Assembly (NCBI GenBank): GCA_947465345.1
Contig: CANHZL010000026.1
Location: 1 to 14,970 of the forward strand
Reading direction: 5' to 3'
From: Opitutia bacterium
GTDB lineage: Bacteria > Verrucomicrobiota > Verrucomicrobiae > Opitutales > UBA953
DNA: 14,970 bases
Part shown: piece after piece, positions 1-6,567 of the stretch
Position numbering within the stretch: the first letter of the stretch is position 1
Layout: every line of letters begins with the position of its first letter
The notes under the pieces: generated by a model
Seen by the model: the letters and a program-made list of their open reading frames with translations, nothing else
The model's database searches: none
Told to the model about the DNA's origin: nothing
Made by a program: the position numbers and the translations under genes

Positions 1-241
1 CCACGAGCATGACGTCGGCGCGACGGACGGCTTCGGCGGTCTCATAGACCTTGAAGCCCTTCTTCTTCGCGGCGGCGGCGGACTTGGAACCCTTGTACAG
101 GCCCACGATGACGTTGAGTCCGCTGTCGCGGAGGTTCATCGCGTGGGAATGTCCCTGGGAACCGAAGCCGAGGACGGCGAGGGTCTTGTTCTTCAGGAAG
201 CCGAGATCGGCATCCTTGTCGGTGTACACTTTGGCAGGCAT
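1..241 (-). CDS. ilvC: Ketol-acid reductoisomerase, 5' part (cut by window edge)
   Basis: Only the first 80 residues are present; the gene runs off the left edge. The N terminus begins [20 protein letters not shown] and contains the family's dinucleotide-binding motif [13 protein letters not shown] (about residues 25-37), which identifies ketol-acid reductoisomerase. The family converts 2-acetolactate or 2-aceto-2-hydroxybutyrate to the dihydroxy acid, the second common step of valine and isoleucine synthesis, in the cytoplasm with Mg2+ and NAD(P)H. The cofactor loop reads GLYKGSKS (47-54): the serines that usually contact the NADPH phosphate are present, but a Tyr sits where many homologues have Arg. 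The start is the ATG at 241-239, 21 bp after ilvN; the leader ends CCAAAACACC with no Shine-Dalgarno sequence. Co-transcription with ilvN is inferred from spacing and orientation. Confidence 0.95.
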   Translation of the reverse strand, partial: MPAKVYTDKDADLGFLKNKTLAVLGFGSQGHSHAMNLRDSGLNVIVGLYKGSKSAAAAKKKGFKVYETAEAVRRADVMLV

Positions 242-262
242 GGTGTTTTGGTGGAAAAGGGG

Positions 263-775
263 TTACTTAGAGGCCTTCTTGAGGCCGCGGGTAAGGGCGA
301 CGGCGCCGGTGCGGGCGGTTTCGATGATACCGAAAGGTTCGATGAGATCGAGGAAGGCAGAAATCTTGGTCACGTTGCCGGTGAACTCGATGAGCAGGGA
401 GTCGTGGGCGACGTCGACGACCTTAGCGCGGAAGAGCCCAGCGATCTCAAGGATCTCGGTGCGGGTCTTCTTGTCGGACTTCACCTTGACGAGGATGAGC
501 TCGCGTGCGACGTGGTCGACTTCCTCGCGGGAGAAGTCGTTCACGGTGATGACATTAATCAGCTTATCGAGGGCCTTGACGCAGCGGTCGAGGGCGGCGT
601 CGTCGGCGACGACGGTCGCGGTGATGCGCGAGTAGGCCGGGTCGTGGGTTGGTCCGACGTTAAGGGTCTCAATGTTGAAACCGCGACCGGAGAGCATGCC
701 GGCGACGCGAGCCAGGACGCCGAACTTATTTTCGACGAGGGCGGAGAGCGTGTGCTTCTTCTTAGGGGGCGTCAT
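263..775 (-). CDS. ilvN: Acetolactate synthase small (regulatory) subunit
   Basis: A 170-residue protein, the usual size for IlvN/IlvH. The N-terminal ACT domain starts HTLSALVENKFGVLARVAG and continues SGRGFNIETLNVGPT, the classic signature of this subunit; a second conserved block lies around residues 85-160. In the family it binds the catalytic subunit IlvB, activates it and confers valine feedback. The Asn and Gly that line the valine site in E. coli IlvH align with N16 and G19 here, so feedback sensitivity is plausible. The ATG at 775-773 is chosen because an upstream in-frame start would run into the tRNA gene and adds unrelated residues. There is no Shine-Dalgarno sequence. No ilvB lies next to it, which is unusual; the upstream neighbour is tRNA-Val. 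Confidence 0.95.
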   Translation of the reverse strand: MTPPKKKHTLSALVENKFGVLARVAGMLSGRGFNIETLNVGPTHDPAYSRITATVVADDAALDRCVKALDKLINVITVNDFSREEVDHVARELILVKVKSDKKTRTEILEIAGLFRAKVVDVAHDSLLIEFTGNVTKISAFLDLIEPFGIIETARTGAVALTRGLKKASK

Positions 776-802
776 GGCGGCTTGAGAGTTTGTTGGAAGG
801 GG

Positions 803-876
803 TGGACGGAGAGGGACTCGAACCCACGACATTCTGCGTGTAAAGCAGACGCTCTAACCAACTGAGCTATCCATCC
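803..876 (-). tRNA. tRNA-Val, anticodon TAC
   Basis: A complete 74-nt cloverleaf on the minus strand. The acceptor arms GGATGGA and TCCGTCC pair over seven positions with one wobble. The D arm is GCTC/GAGC around AGTTGGTTA. The anticodon stem TCTGC/GCAGA holds loop TTTACAC with anticodon TAC (valine, GUA codons). The T loop is TTCGAGT in stem GTGGG/CCCTC, with one T-T mismatch at the second pair. The discriminator is A, followed by CCC rather than CCA, so the terminal CCA must be added enzymatically. Only 27 bp, without a hairpin, separate it from ilvN. Confidence 0.96.
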
Positions 877-887
877 AAAGGAAGGGT

Positions 888-896
888 TGGTATAGG
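888..896 (+). promoter_or_regulatory. Possible extended -10 for the rightward genes, overlapping the tRNA promoter
   Basis: TGGTATAGG reads as an extended -10 (TG-n-TATAGG) on the plus strand and uses the same TATA as the leftward -10. No good -35 is seen. It would start a transcript near position 902, upstream of the small gene and the SUI1 gene. Confidence 0.25.
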
Positions 897-918
897 GAAG
901 CCCCCCGCCTTTTGTCCA
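889..918 (-). promoter_or_regulatory. Predicted sigma-70-type promoter for tRNA-Val (and probably ilvN-ilvC)
   Basis: On the minus strand TGGACA (918-913, 5 of 6 to TTGACA) is followed after 18 bp by TATACC (894-889, 4 of 6). The predicted start is about 5-8 nt before the tRNA 5' end. The spacer contains six G in a row. The call rests only on consensus match and position. Confidence 0.5.
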
Positions 919-958
919 CTATGAAAACCACCCCGCGGGCTTGCTCCAGACCCGTTCG

Positions 959-975
959 GCCCGCAATCTGCGGGC
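959..975 (+). promoter_or_regulatory. Perfect hairpin directly before the 978 start codon
   Basis: GCCCGCA and TGCGGGC form a 7-bp perfect stem with a 3-nt loop (ATC), ending 2 nt before the ATG at 978. If translation starts at 978 it would sit in the ribosome standby region; if the true start is 921 it lies inside the coding sequence. No function is shown by the sequence alone. Confidence 0.35.
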
Positions 976-977
976 AA

Positions 978-1214
978 ATGGACCCTGTCCGCCACCAACG
1001 CATCCTGGAAACGCTCCAAGCCCTCAGCCAGCCTGGCCTTCCCAAGGACGGACTTTTGGCCTGTATGCAGGTGCTCGATGCGGAAGTGGCTGCCCCGGAA
1101 TCAGGCCTGCCGGGTGACCTCGATCACTACCTCCGCCGCCGTTCCTACGAGAAGGCGCTGGTGTTTCTTCAAGGCGGCACGCCGGGTGCGGGGACCTGCG
1201 GACGCGGCGCATGA
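978..1214 (+). CDS. Small conserved-looking protein of unknown function, coupled to the SUI1 gene
   Basis: A 78-residue protein from the ATG at 978. I do not recognise the family. It looks mostly helical: MDPVRHQRILETLQALSQPG, then an acidic linker, then DHYLRRRSYEKALVFLQGG and a Gly-rich tail. It has no membrane segment and no signal peptide. The case for it being real is its ATGA overlap with the SUI1 gene (stop at 1212-1214, next start at 1211), typical of translational coupling, plus shared orientation. In-frame alternatives are a TTG at 912 and an ATG at 921, which would add 19-22 residues rich in Pro, Arg and Cys. I prefer 978, but a perfect hairpin at 959-975 lies directly before it, and the ATG at 921 cannot be excluded. 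Confidence 0.6.
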   Translation: MDPVRHQRILETLQALSQPGLPKDGLLACMQVLDAEVAAPESGLPGDLDHYLRRRSYEKALVFLQGGTPGAGTCGRGA

Positions 1215-1546
1215 GCGGCAATCCTTTCGATAAACTGGACGGGCAGGCCCTGCCGCCCGGCCCGCCTCCGAAGCCGGTCGTGCCCGCCGCCAAGGCGAAG
1301 CCGAAACTCGGCAAGGTAATCCTGCAATACGAACGCGCTGGCCGCGGCGGTAAGGAAGTGACGATTCTGAAGGGCCTCTGGATCGAGTCCCAGGAGATGC
1401 GAATGCGCGAGGCATTGCTCAAAGAGCTCAAGCGCGCCCTCGGCACCGGCGGCGCCCTAGAGGCCCGCGAGATCGTGCTGCAAGGCGACCGCCGTGATAC
1501 GGCGAAGGCCTGGCTGCTCAAGGAAGGTTTCACGACCAACCTCTGA
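1211..1546 (+). CDS. SUI1/YciH family translation initiation factor-like protein
   Basis: A 111-residue cytoplasmic protein. Residues 1-33 are a Pro/Ala/Lys-rich, probably disordered tail. Residues 34-111 match the eIF1/SUI1 fold: LGKVILQYERAGRGGKEVT corresponds to the strand-turn segment of the family, and LKRALGTGGAL followed by VLQGDRRD is the hallmark (GTGG, then QGD-R). In eukaryotes and archaea SUI1 checks start-codon recognition; bacterial YciH can influence initiation fidelity in vitro but its physiological role is unclear. It overlaps the preceding small gene by 4 bp and precedes a CCA-adding enzyme by 47 bp, so this is a small translation/tRNA cluster. In a genome with little Shine-Dalgarno use, a start-selection factor would make sense, but that is inference. 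Confidence 0.9.
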   Translation: MSGNPFDKLDGQALPPGPPPKPVVPAAKAKPKLGKVILQYERAGRGGKEVTILKGLWIESQEMRMREALLKELKRALGTGGALEAREIVLQGDRRDTAKAWLLKEGFTTNL

Positions 1547-1593
1547 TTCGCAAAACCACTCGCCTCCGGCTCGCGCGTCGGTAGGGTGGGAGC

Positions 1594-2994
1594 GTGCCTG
1601 ACCTGCAGCCCAGTCTCATCCGCCTCGACGGCGACTTCGCGCCCGTGCGCCGCGTCGTCGAGTTGCTCCGCGATGCGGGCGGCCGCCCGTTTCTCGTCGG
1701 CGGTTGCGTGCGCGATGCGCTGATGCAGGTGCCTGTGCTCGACTTCGACATCGAAGTCTACGGCCTCGGCACGCGTCAGGTCGAAGGGGCTCTGCGCAAG
1801 GAATTCGGGATCATCACGGTCGGCGCCGCGTTTGGCGTGACGAAGCTCAAGGACTTCCCGATTGATGTCTCGGTGCCCCGCCGCGAGAACCGCACGGGCG
1901 CCAAGCACACGGATTTCGACGTGCAGGCCGACCCTTCGATGACGCCGAAAGACGCCGCGGAACGCAGGGACTTCACGCTCAATGCGATCATGTGGGACCC
2001 GTTTACGGGCGAGCTGGTCGATCCGTGGGGAGGCGTGGCCGACCTTAGCGCCAAGCGTCTCCGCCATGTTTCGGACAAGTTCGCCGAAGATCCGCTCCGC
2101 GTCCTTCGTGCGATGCAGTTCGCCGCGCGTTTCGAATTCTCGGTCGCTCCGGAGACGGTCGCGCTCTGCGCCACGCTCTCGCAGGCCGACCTCCCGCCGG
2201 AGCGCCTGATGGAAGAATGGACGAAGCTTCTGCTCCGAGGTCGCAAGCCTTCCGTGGGCCTGGCTTTCCTAAAGGACTGTGGCTGGACGAAGTTCTATCC
2301 GGAACTCCACGCGATGATCGGCGTGCCGCAGGATCCGGAATGGCATCCCGAAGGTGACGTCTGGAATCACACCTGCGCCTGCCTTGACGCCTTCGCGGAG
2401 ATCCGCGCCGGCGATCGCGACGAGGATTTGATCATTGGACTCTCCGTGTTGCTGCACGATATCGGCAAGGCGACCACGACGAAGAAGGAGGAAAAGGATA
2501 ATCGCTGGCACGCCTACGGTCACGAGGAGGCGAGTTTCGAACTCGCCCCGCACTTCCTTGCGCAGATCACCCGCGAGGCGAAGCTGATCGATTCCGTCCT
2601 GCCGCTCGTGCGCTGGCACGGTCAGCCCTATTATCTCCACAAGGCCGGTGCCGGCGACGCCGCCGTCCGCCGCCTGGCGAACAAAGTCATCCGCATCGAC
2701 CGTCTCTGCCGCGTGGACCTCGCCGATCGCCGTGGTCGCGGCACCGCGAGCATGCACGGCCCGTCCCCGCATGGCGAATGGCTCGCCGAACGCGCGGCCG
2801 CCTTGCAGGTCGCCTCGACCGCGCCGAAGAAGATCGTCCTCGGCCGTCATCTCATCGCCCAAGGCCATAAGCCGGCCGGTTGGTTCTCCCAGGTCCTCGA
2901 TGAGGCTTTCGAAGCCCAGTTGGACGGCGTCTTCGGCGATGAAGCCGGTGGTTTGGCTTGGCTGAAGGAACGCATGGCCAAGGGCGTTGTCTAA
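1594..2994 (+). CDS. cca: CCA tRNA nucleotidyltransferase with HD domain
   Basis: A 466-residue class II nucleotidyltransferase. The nucleotidyltransferase head shows [10 protein letters not shown] (34-43), the catalytic carboxylate motif DFDIEVYG (50-57, D50 and D52), [10 protein letters not shown] (123-132) and [15 protein letters not shown] (166-180). A C-terminal HD-type domain follows, with H259, LLHDIGK (286-292, HD pair at 288-289) and H310. The family adds or repairs the 3' CCA of tRNAs using CTP and ATP; the HD domain often carries 2',3'-cyclic phosphodiesterase or phosphatase activity. The first in-frame start is a GTG at 1594, placing MPDLQPSL before the first conserved helix. It is 47 bp after the SUI1 gene and 10 bp before the GAF gene. 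A poly(A) polymerase cannot be fully excluded, but the local tRNA lacks an encoded CCA, which supports the CCA role. Confidence 0.93.
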   Translation: MPDLQPSLIRLDGDFAPVRRVVELLRDAGGRPFLVGGCVRDALMQVPVLDFDIEVYGLGTRQVEGALRKEFGIITVGAAFGVTKLKDFPIDVSVPRRENRTGAKHTDFDVQADPSMTPKDAAERRDFTLNAIMWDPFTGELVDPWGGVADLSAKRLRHVSDKFAEDPLRVLRAMQFAARFEFSVAPETVALCATLSQADLPPERLMEEWTKLLLRGRKPSVGLAFLKDCGWTKFYPELHAMIGVPQDPEWHPEGDVWNHTCACLDAFAEIRAGDRDEDLIIGLSVLLHDIGKATTTKKEEKDNRWHAYGHEEASFELAPHFLAQITREAKLIDSVLPLVRWHGQPYYLHKAGAGDAAVRRLANKVIRIDRLCRVDLADRRGRGTASMHGPSPHGEWLAERAAALQVASTAPKKIVLGRHLIAQGHKPAGWFSQVLDEAFEAQLDGVFGDEAGGLAWLKERMAKGVV

Positions 2995-3004
2995 TACTCT
3001 TACC

Positions 3005-3475
3005 ATGTCGCAACCTACCGCCGGTGTCCCGGAACTTCTCGTCGGTCAGCCCGACTGGCCCGCCGTGCTCGTCAAGGTGCTCGAGAACTTCGCCTGCGTC
3101 ACGGGCACGATCCATCGCACGGATCCGACTACAGGCCTGCTCAAGCTGGTCACCCAGCACGGCATCCCGCCGCAGGTGCTGCCGATGCTGCTACCGAAGA
3201 TCGACAATATCCCCTTCGGTAAGGGCATCGCCGGTTGCGCTGCGCAGCGCAAGGAGGCCGTCCAGCTGTGCAATCTCCAGGAAGACCTCGGTGGCGTCGC
3301 CAAGCCTGACGCGCGCAAGACGAACGTGCAAGGCGCGCTCGCCGTTCCGATTGTTGGCGCCGACGGCAAGGTGGTTGGCGTGCTCGGCATCGGCAAGATG
3401 CAGACCTATGATTTCAACGTCCACGAGATCGCGGACCTGAACGCGGTGGCGGGGCTGATTGCGAAGAAGATGTAA
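3005..3475 (+). CDS. Stand-alone GAF-domain protein
   Basis: A 156-residue soluble protein that is almost entirely one GAF domain. Markers are FGKGIAGCAAQRKEAVQLCN in the middle, then NVQGALAVPIVGADGKVVGV and the helix NVHEIADLNAVAGLIA at the end. GAF domains bind small ligands or chromophores or act as redox sensors; the ligand here cannot be told from sequence. It resembles free-methionine-(R)-sulfoxide reductase in fold, but the cysteine after KGI-G is shifted and the third catalytic cysteine is missing, so I do not call that enzyme. The ATG at 3005 starts 10 bp after the cca stop with no Shine-Dalgarno sequence, suggesting the last gene of a cca operon. It converges on uvrA. Confidence 0.8.
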   Translation: MSQPTAGVPELLVGQPDWPAVLVKVLENFACVTGTIHRTDPTTGLLKLVTQHGIPPQVLPMLLPKIDNIPFGKGIAGCAAQRKEAVQLCNLQEDLGGVAKPDARKTNVQGALAVPIVGADGKVVGVLGIGKMQTYDFNVHEIADLNAVAGLIAKKM

Positions 3476-3478
3476 ACG

Positions 3479-3633
3479 GAGTAGATGACAGATGGCGGAT
3501 GGCAAAATGCGGATGGCAGATGACCGATGACAGATGACAGAAGATGCGGAAATAGAACCGTTATCCGATGTGATCGACTAAGTGATTAGCCTGAAGTTTC
3601 TGTCCTCCGTCATCTGTCCTCTATCATCTACTC
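3479..3633. repeat. Intergenic element of two inverted heptamer tandem arrays
   Basis: Between the convergent GAF and uvrA genes. The left array (3484-3539) is eight consecutive 7-nt units, consensus GATGACA/GATGGCR, one unit diverged (AAATGCG). The right array (3601-3628) is four units of the same type on the opposite strand (GATGATA, GAGGACA, GATGACG, GAGGACA). Both outer ends carry the 10-mer GAGTAGATGA in opposite orientation (3479-3488 and 3624-3633). The 61-nt centre (3540-3600) is unique. The right end supplies the last codon and the stop of uvrA. Folded, it gives an imperfect long stem that could act as a two-way terminator, or it could be a dispersed REP-like element. Confidence 0.8.
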
Positions 3634-6450
3634 TTTCGCTAACGCTCTCCCCGTCGGCGAACCCTTTTGCTTGAGGAGGCCTTCGGGCAGGCCGGCGTAG
3701 ACGAGCTTGCCGCCTTTTTCGCCGCCTTCGGGGCCGAGTTCCATCACCCAGTCCGCTGCGAGGATGACGTCGGCGTGGTGTTCGATCACGATGAGCGTGG
3801 CGCCCGCGTCGCGGAGACGTCCGAGCAACGCAAGGAGCTTGGCGATATCGTCCCAGTGCAGGCCGGTCGTGGGTTCGTCGAGGACGTAGAGGCGGCCGGA
3901 GTGGTCGCGGCGCGCGAGCTCGGCGGCGAGTTTGAGGCGCTGGGCTTCGCCGCCGGAAAGGGTATTGGCCGCCTGGCCGAGCTTGATGTAGCCGAGTCCG
4001 ACCTCCGCGAGGGTGCGGAGTTTCTCGGCGAGCTTAGGCTGCGCGCGGAAGACTTCGGCGGCTTCGTTGACGGATAGGCCGAGCGCGTCCGCGATGCTGA
4101 GTCCCTTGAAGCGTACCTCGAGCGTCTCGCGATTGAAACGTCGTCCGGCGCAGCTAGGGCAGTCGACGAACGTTTCGCCGAGGAACTGCATGTCGAGTGC
4201 CACTGACCCCTCGCCAGAACAGGTTTCGCAGCGTCCGCCGCGTACGTTGAAGCTGAAGCGTCCAGGGCCGTAGCCGCGGGCCTTGGCGAGCGGCAGCGCG
4301 GCCCAGAGTTCGCGCATGAGGTCCATGATGCCGGTGAAGGTCGCGGGATTCGAACGCGGGGTGCGACCGATAGGCTCCTGGTCCACGGCGGTGAAAGCGG
4401 TGATTTGCTCCAGTCCGTCGATGCCGGCGTGGCGTCCTGGGACGACCTTGGCGCCGTTGATCTTGCGCGCGGCCGCGGCGGAAAGGATGTCGATGGCGAG
4501 CGTGCTCTTTCCCGAGCCGGAGACGCCGCAGACGACAGTGAGGCTGCCGACGGGGAACGAGGCGGTGACGTCCTTGAGGTTGTTCTCGGTGGCGCCCTTG
4601 ACGGTGAGCTGGGCTTTGCCGGACGCCTTGCGCTTGACGATGCCCTCCAGCGTGGCGCGACCGGAAAGATAAGCACCGGTACGCGAAGTTGCGTGCGCGC
4701 CGCAGGCCTTGGGTGTGCCTTCGAAGACGATGCGTCCTCCGTCGATGCCGGCGCCAGGTCCCATCTCGATGAGGTGATCCGCGGCGAGCATCATATCGCG
4801 GTCATGTTCGACGACGAGGACGGTGTTGCCGAGATCCCGCAGGCCGCGGATCGAGCCGATGAGCCGCTGGTGATCGCTCGGGTGCAGGCCGATGCTGGGT
4901 TCGTCGAGGACGTAGGTCACGCCGACGAGCCCGAGGCCGAGCTGCGTGGCGAGACGGACGCGCTGGGCCTCGCCGCCGGAGAGCGAACTGCATTCGCGGT
5001 CGAGCGTGAGGTAGTTGAGGCCGGCGTCATTGAGGAAAGCGAGGCGTTGTTCGAGGCCTCGGCGCGCTTCCTCGGCGGGCATCACGCCAGAGTGCGTGGC
5101 GAGCTGCTTGGTGAATTCCAGCGCGGCCGGGATGGTCATCGCAAGGAACTCGGCCATCGTCTTGCCGTTGAGGCGCAAGGATAGGGCGGTGGGGGAGAGG
5201 CGACGACCTTGGCAGCCGGCGCAGACAGATCCCGCTTGGAACTGGAGCAGGCGCTGGCGGAGGGATTCCCCGGTGGTGGTACGGTAGGCGTGTTCGAGTT
5301 CGGTAAACATGCCGGTCCAGACAGTCTCGACGAGTTTACGGCCCTTAGGCGGCGGGAGGAGGAACTTACGCTTCGGGTCGCCGTGGAGCAGGAGATCGCG
5401 GACGGCCTTGGGGAGGTCGCGCCATGGGGTCTTGAGGTCGAATGGAACCTGCTCGGCCAGCGCACGGGTAATCGCGTTACGGCGGATGAGGGTCTTGCGG
5501 GTCGCGCACTTCCAAGGTTTCACGACACCGTCATGGATCGACAGCGCTTCGTCGCGGATGGAGAGGCTTTCCTGGAAACGCATCTGTCGGCCGAGGCCGC
5601 CGCAATCAGGACAGGCGCCTTCGGGGTGGTTATGCGAGAGGGCGCGCGGGCTGATGGGTTCGTAGCTCTCGCCGCAATGCTCGCAGGCGAGGTGGAGCGA
5701 GAGGATGTGCTCCTCCCACTGTCCGTCTTTCTCTGCCAAGACCATTGCGCGATGGCGTCCTTCGCGGAAGGCCAGTTCGAGCGAGTCGGCGAGTCGGCTA
5801 CGTTGGTCGGGGCCGGCGACGATACGGTCGACCACGACGTCGAGCTGCTTGGCTTCGCGTCCGGTGAGTAGGCCCGCGGCTTCTTCGAGGGTTGCGACCG
5901 TGCCGTCGACGCGGACCCGCGAGAAGCCGCGTCGGCCGAGATCGGCGGAGGCTTCGAGGAGGATGGAAGGGCGGTCCTTGGCGACGGGGGCCGCCACCAT
6001 CAGGCGGGTGCCGGCGGGGATGGACTCGAGGGTCTTGAGATTGTCGTCAAGCGAACGACGGCGGACGGGTTGCCCGTCCTTCAGACAGGAGCGCTCTCCG
6101 GCGATGATCCAGAGGGGGCGGGCATGGTCGGCGATCTCAGTCAGGGTGGCGACCGTGGAGCGAGGGTTGGTATTCCCGCCGGTACGTTGGGCGATGGCGA
6201 TGACCGGGGAGAGGCCCCGGATGAAGTCCACATCCGGGCGTGGGGCCGAATCCAGCATGCCCCGGGCTTTGGCGGATAGGGATTCGAGGTATTGGCGACT
6301 GCCCTCCGCATGCAGGGTGTCGAAGGCAAGGGATGATTTGCCTGATCCGCTGACCCCGGTGATGACGGTAAGCTGATAGCGCGGAATGGTCAGTTCCACA
6401 TCCTTGAGGTTGTGGGTGCGGGCTCCCTTGATGTGGATGGGCGGGTTCAG
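3628..6450 (-). CDS. uvrA: Excinuclease ABC subunit A
   Basis: DNA-damage recognition ATPase of nucleotide excision repair, acting as a dimer with UvrB. With the start proposed here it is 940 residues, the usual length. It has two ABC modules: Walker A GVSGSGKSS (32-40) and GVSGSGKST (642-650); signatures LSGGEAQR at 490 and 831; Walker B/D-loop LDEPSIGLH and LDEPTTGLH. Two zinc modules keep all cysteines: C256/C259/C280/C283 and C741/C744/C764/C767. The UvrA motif TPRSNPATFTG is present. The N-terminal block IHIKGARTHNLKDV is encoded upstream of the first GTG (6399), yet between the in-frame stop at 6480-6478 and that GTG there is no ATG, GTG or TTG. The best candidate is CTG at 6450-6448. 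The end may be 6399 if GTG is used, but that would remove a conserved strand. A TTGACA (6558-6553) lies upstream. Confidence 0.93.
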   Translation of the reverse strand: MNPPIHIKGARTHNLKDVELTIPRYQLTVITGVSGSGKSSLAFDTLHAEGSRQYLESLSAKARGMLDSAPRPDVDFIRGLSPVIAIAQRTGGNTNPRSTVATLTEIADHARPLWIIAGERSCLKDGQPVRRRSLDDNLKTLESIPAGTRLMVAAPVAKDRPSILLEASADLGRRGFSRVRVDGTVATLEEAAGLLTGREAKQLDVVVDRIVAGPDQRSRLADSLELAFREGRHRAMVLAEKDGQWEEHILSLHLACEHCGESYEPISPRALSHNHPEGACPDCGGLGRQMRFQESLSIRDEALSIHDGVVKPWKCATRKTLIRRNAITRALAEQVPFDLKTPWRDLPKAVRDLLLHGDPKRKFLLPPPKGRKLVETVWTGMFTELEHAYRTTTGESLRQRLLQFQAGSVCAGCQGRRLSPTALSLRLNGKTMAEFLAMTIPAALEFTKQLATHSGVMPAEEARRGLEQRLAFLNDAGLNYLTLDRECSSLSGGEAQRVRLATQLGLGLVGVTYVLDEPSIGLHPSDHQRLIGSIRGLRDLGNTVLVVEHDRDMMLAADHLIEMGPGAGIDGGRIVFEGTPKACGAHATSRTGAYLSGRATLEGIVKRKASGKAQLTVKGATENNLKDVTASFPVGSLTVVCGVSGSGKSTLAIDILSAAAARKINGAKVVPGRHAGIDGLEQITAFTAVDQEPIGRTPRSNPATFTGIMDLMRELWAALPLAKARGYGPGRFSFNVRGGRCETCSGEGSVALDMQFLGETFVDCPSCAGRRFNRETLEVRFKGLSIADALGLSVNEAAEVFRAQPKLAEKLRTLAEVGLGYIKLGQAANTLSGGEAQRLKLAAELARRDHSGRLYVLDEPTTGLHWDDIAKLLALLGRLRDAGATLIVIEHHADVILAADWVMELGPEGGEKGGKLVYAGLPEGLLKQKGSPTGRALAKE

Positions 6451-6531
6451 GACGGCTGACGATAGCCCCTCGGCCCCCTAGGAGAAGGCGGAAGTGGCGC
6501 GTCGACCGTTAATAACTCATGGCTTAATCCG

Positions 6532-6558
6532 CTTTTACCTCTTTCGGCGAACTGTCAA
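6532..6558 (-). promoter_or_regulatory. Possible uvrA promoter
   Basis: On the minus strand a perfect TTGACA (6558-6553) is followed by TAAAAG (6537-6532, 4 of 6 to TATAAT), but the spacer is only 15 bp. It lies in the divergent region between uvrA and the SGNH hydrolase gene. I see no LexA-type palindrome. Low confidence because of the short spacer. Confidence 0.3.
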
Positions 6559-6567
6559 GGTGCAGGG

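Noticed and set aside
776..832. N-terminal extension of ilvN by 19 residues
   Set aside because: It would be encoded inside and just after tRNA-Val and adds residues not seen in IlvN; the ATG at 775 gives the standard start.
143..865. 240-codon plus-strand open frame over ilvN/ilvC and the tRNA
   Set aside because: Antisense shadow of clear ilvN and ilvC coding sequence; Asp/Gly/Val-rich low-quality protein, and it crosses the tRNA.
1024..2067. 347-codon minus-strand open frame
   Set aside because: Antisense to the SUI1 and cca genes; Arg/Pro-rich composition and no recognisable domain.
3005..3475. Free-methionine-(R)-sulfoxide reductase
   Set aside because: The fold is similar, but catalytic cysteines are shifted or missing (KGIAGC rather than the family's RGVCG; no third Cys).
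3484..3628. CRISPR array
   Set aside because: Units are 7 nt and contiguous with no spacers; this is a tandem microsatellite pair.
4405..5184. 259-codon plus-strand open frame
   Set aside because: Shadow of uvrA, which has intact ABC and zinc motifs on the other strand.
6480..6567. LexA box for uvrA
   Set aside because: No GAAC-N4-GTTC or TGTTC-N4-GAACA type palindrome; only a short TTCG-G-CGAA motif, too weak to call.
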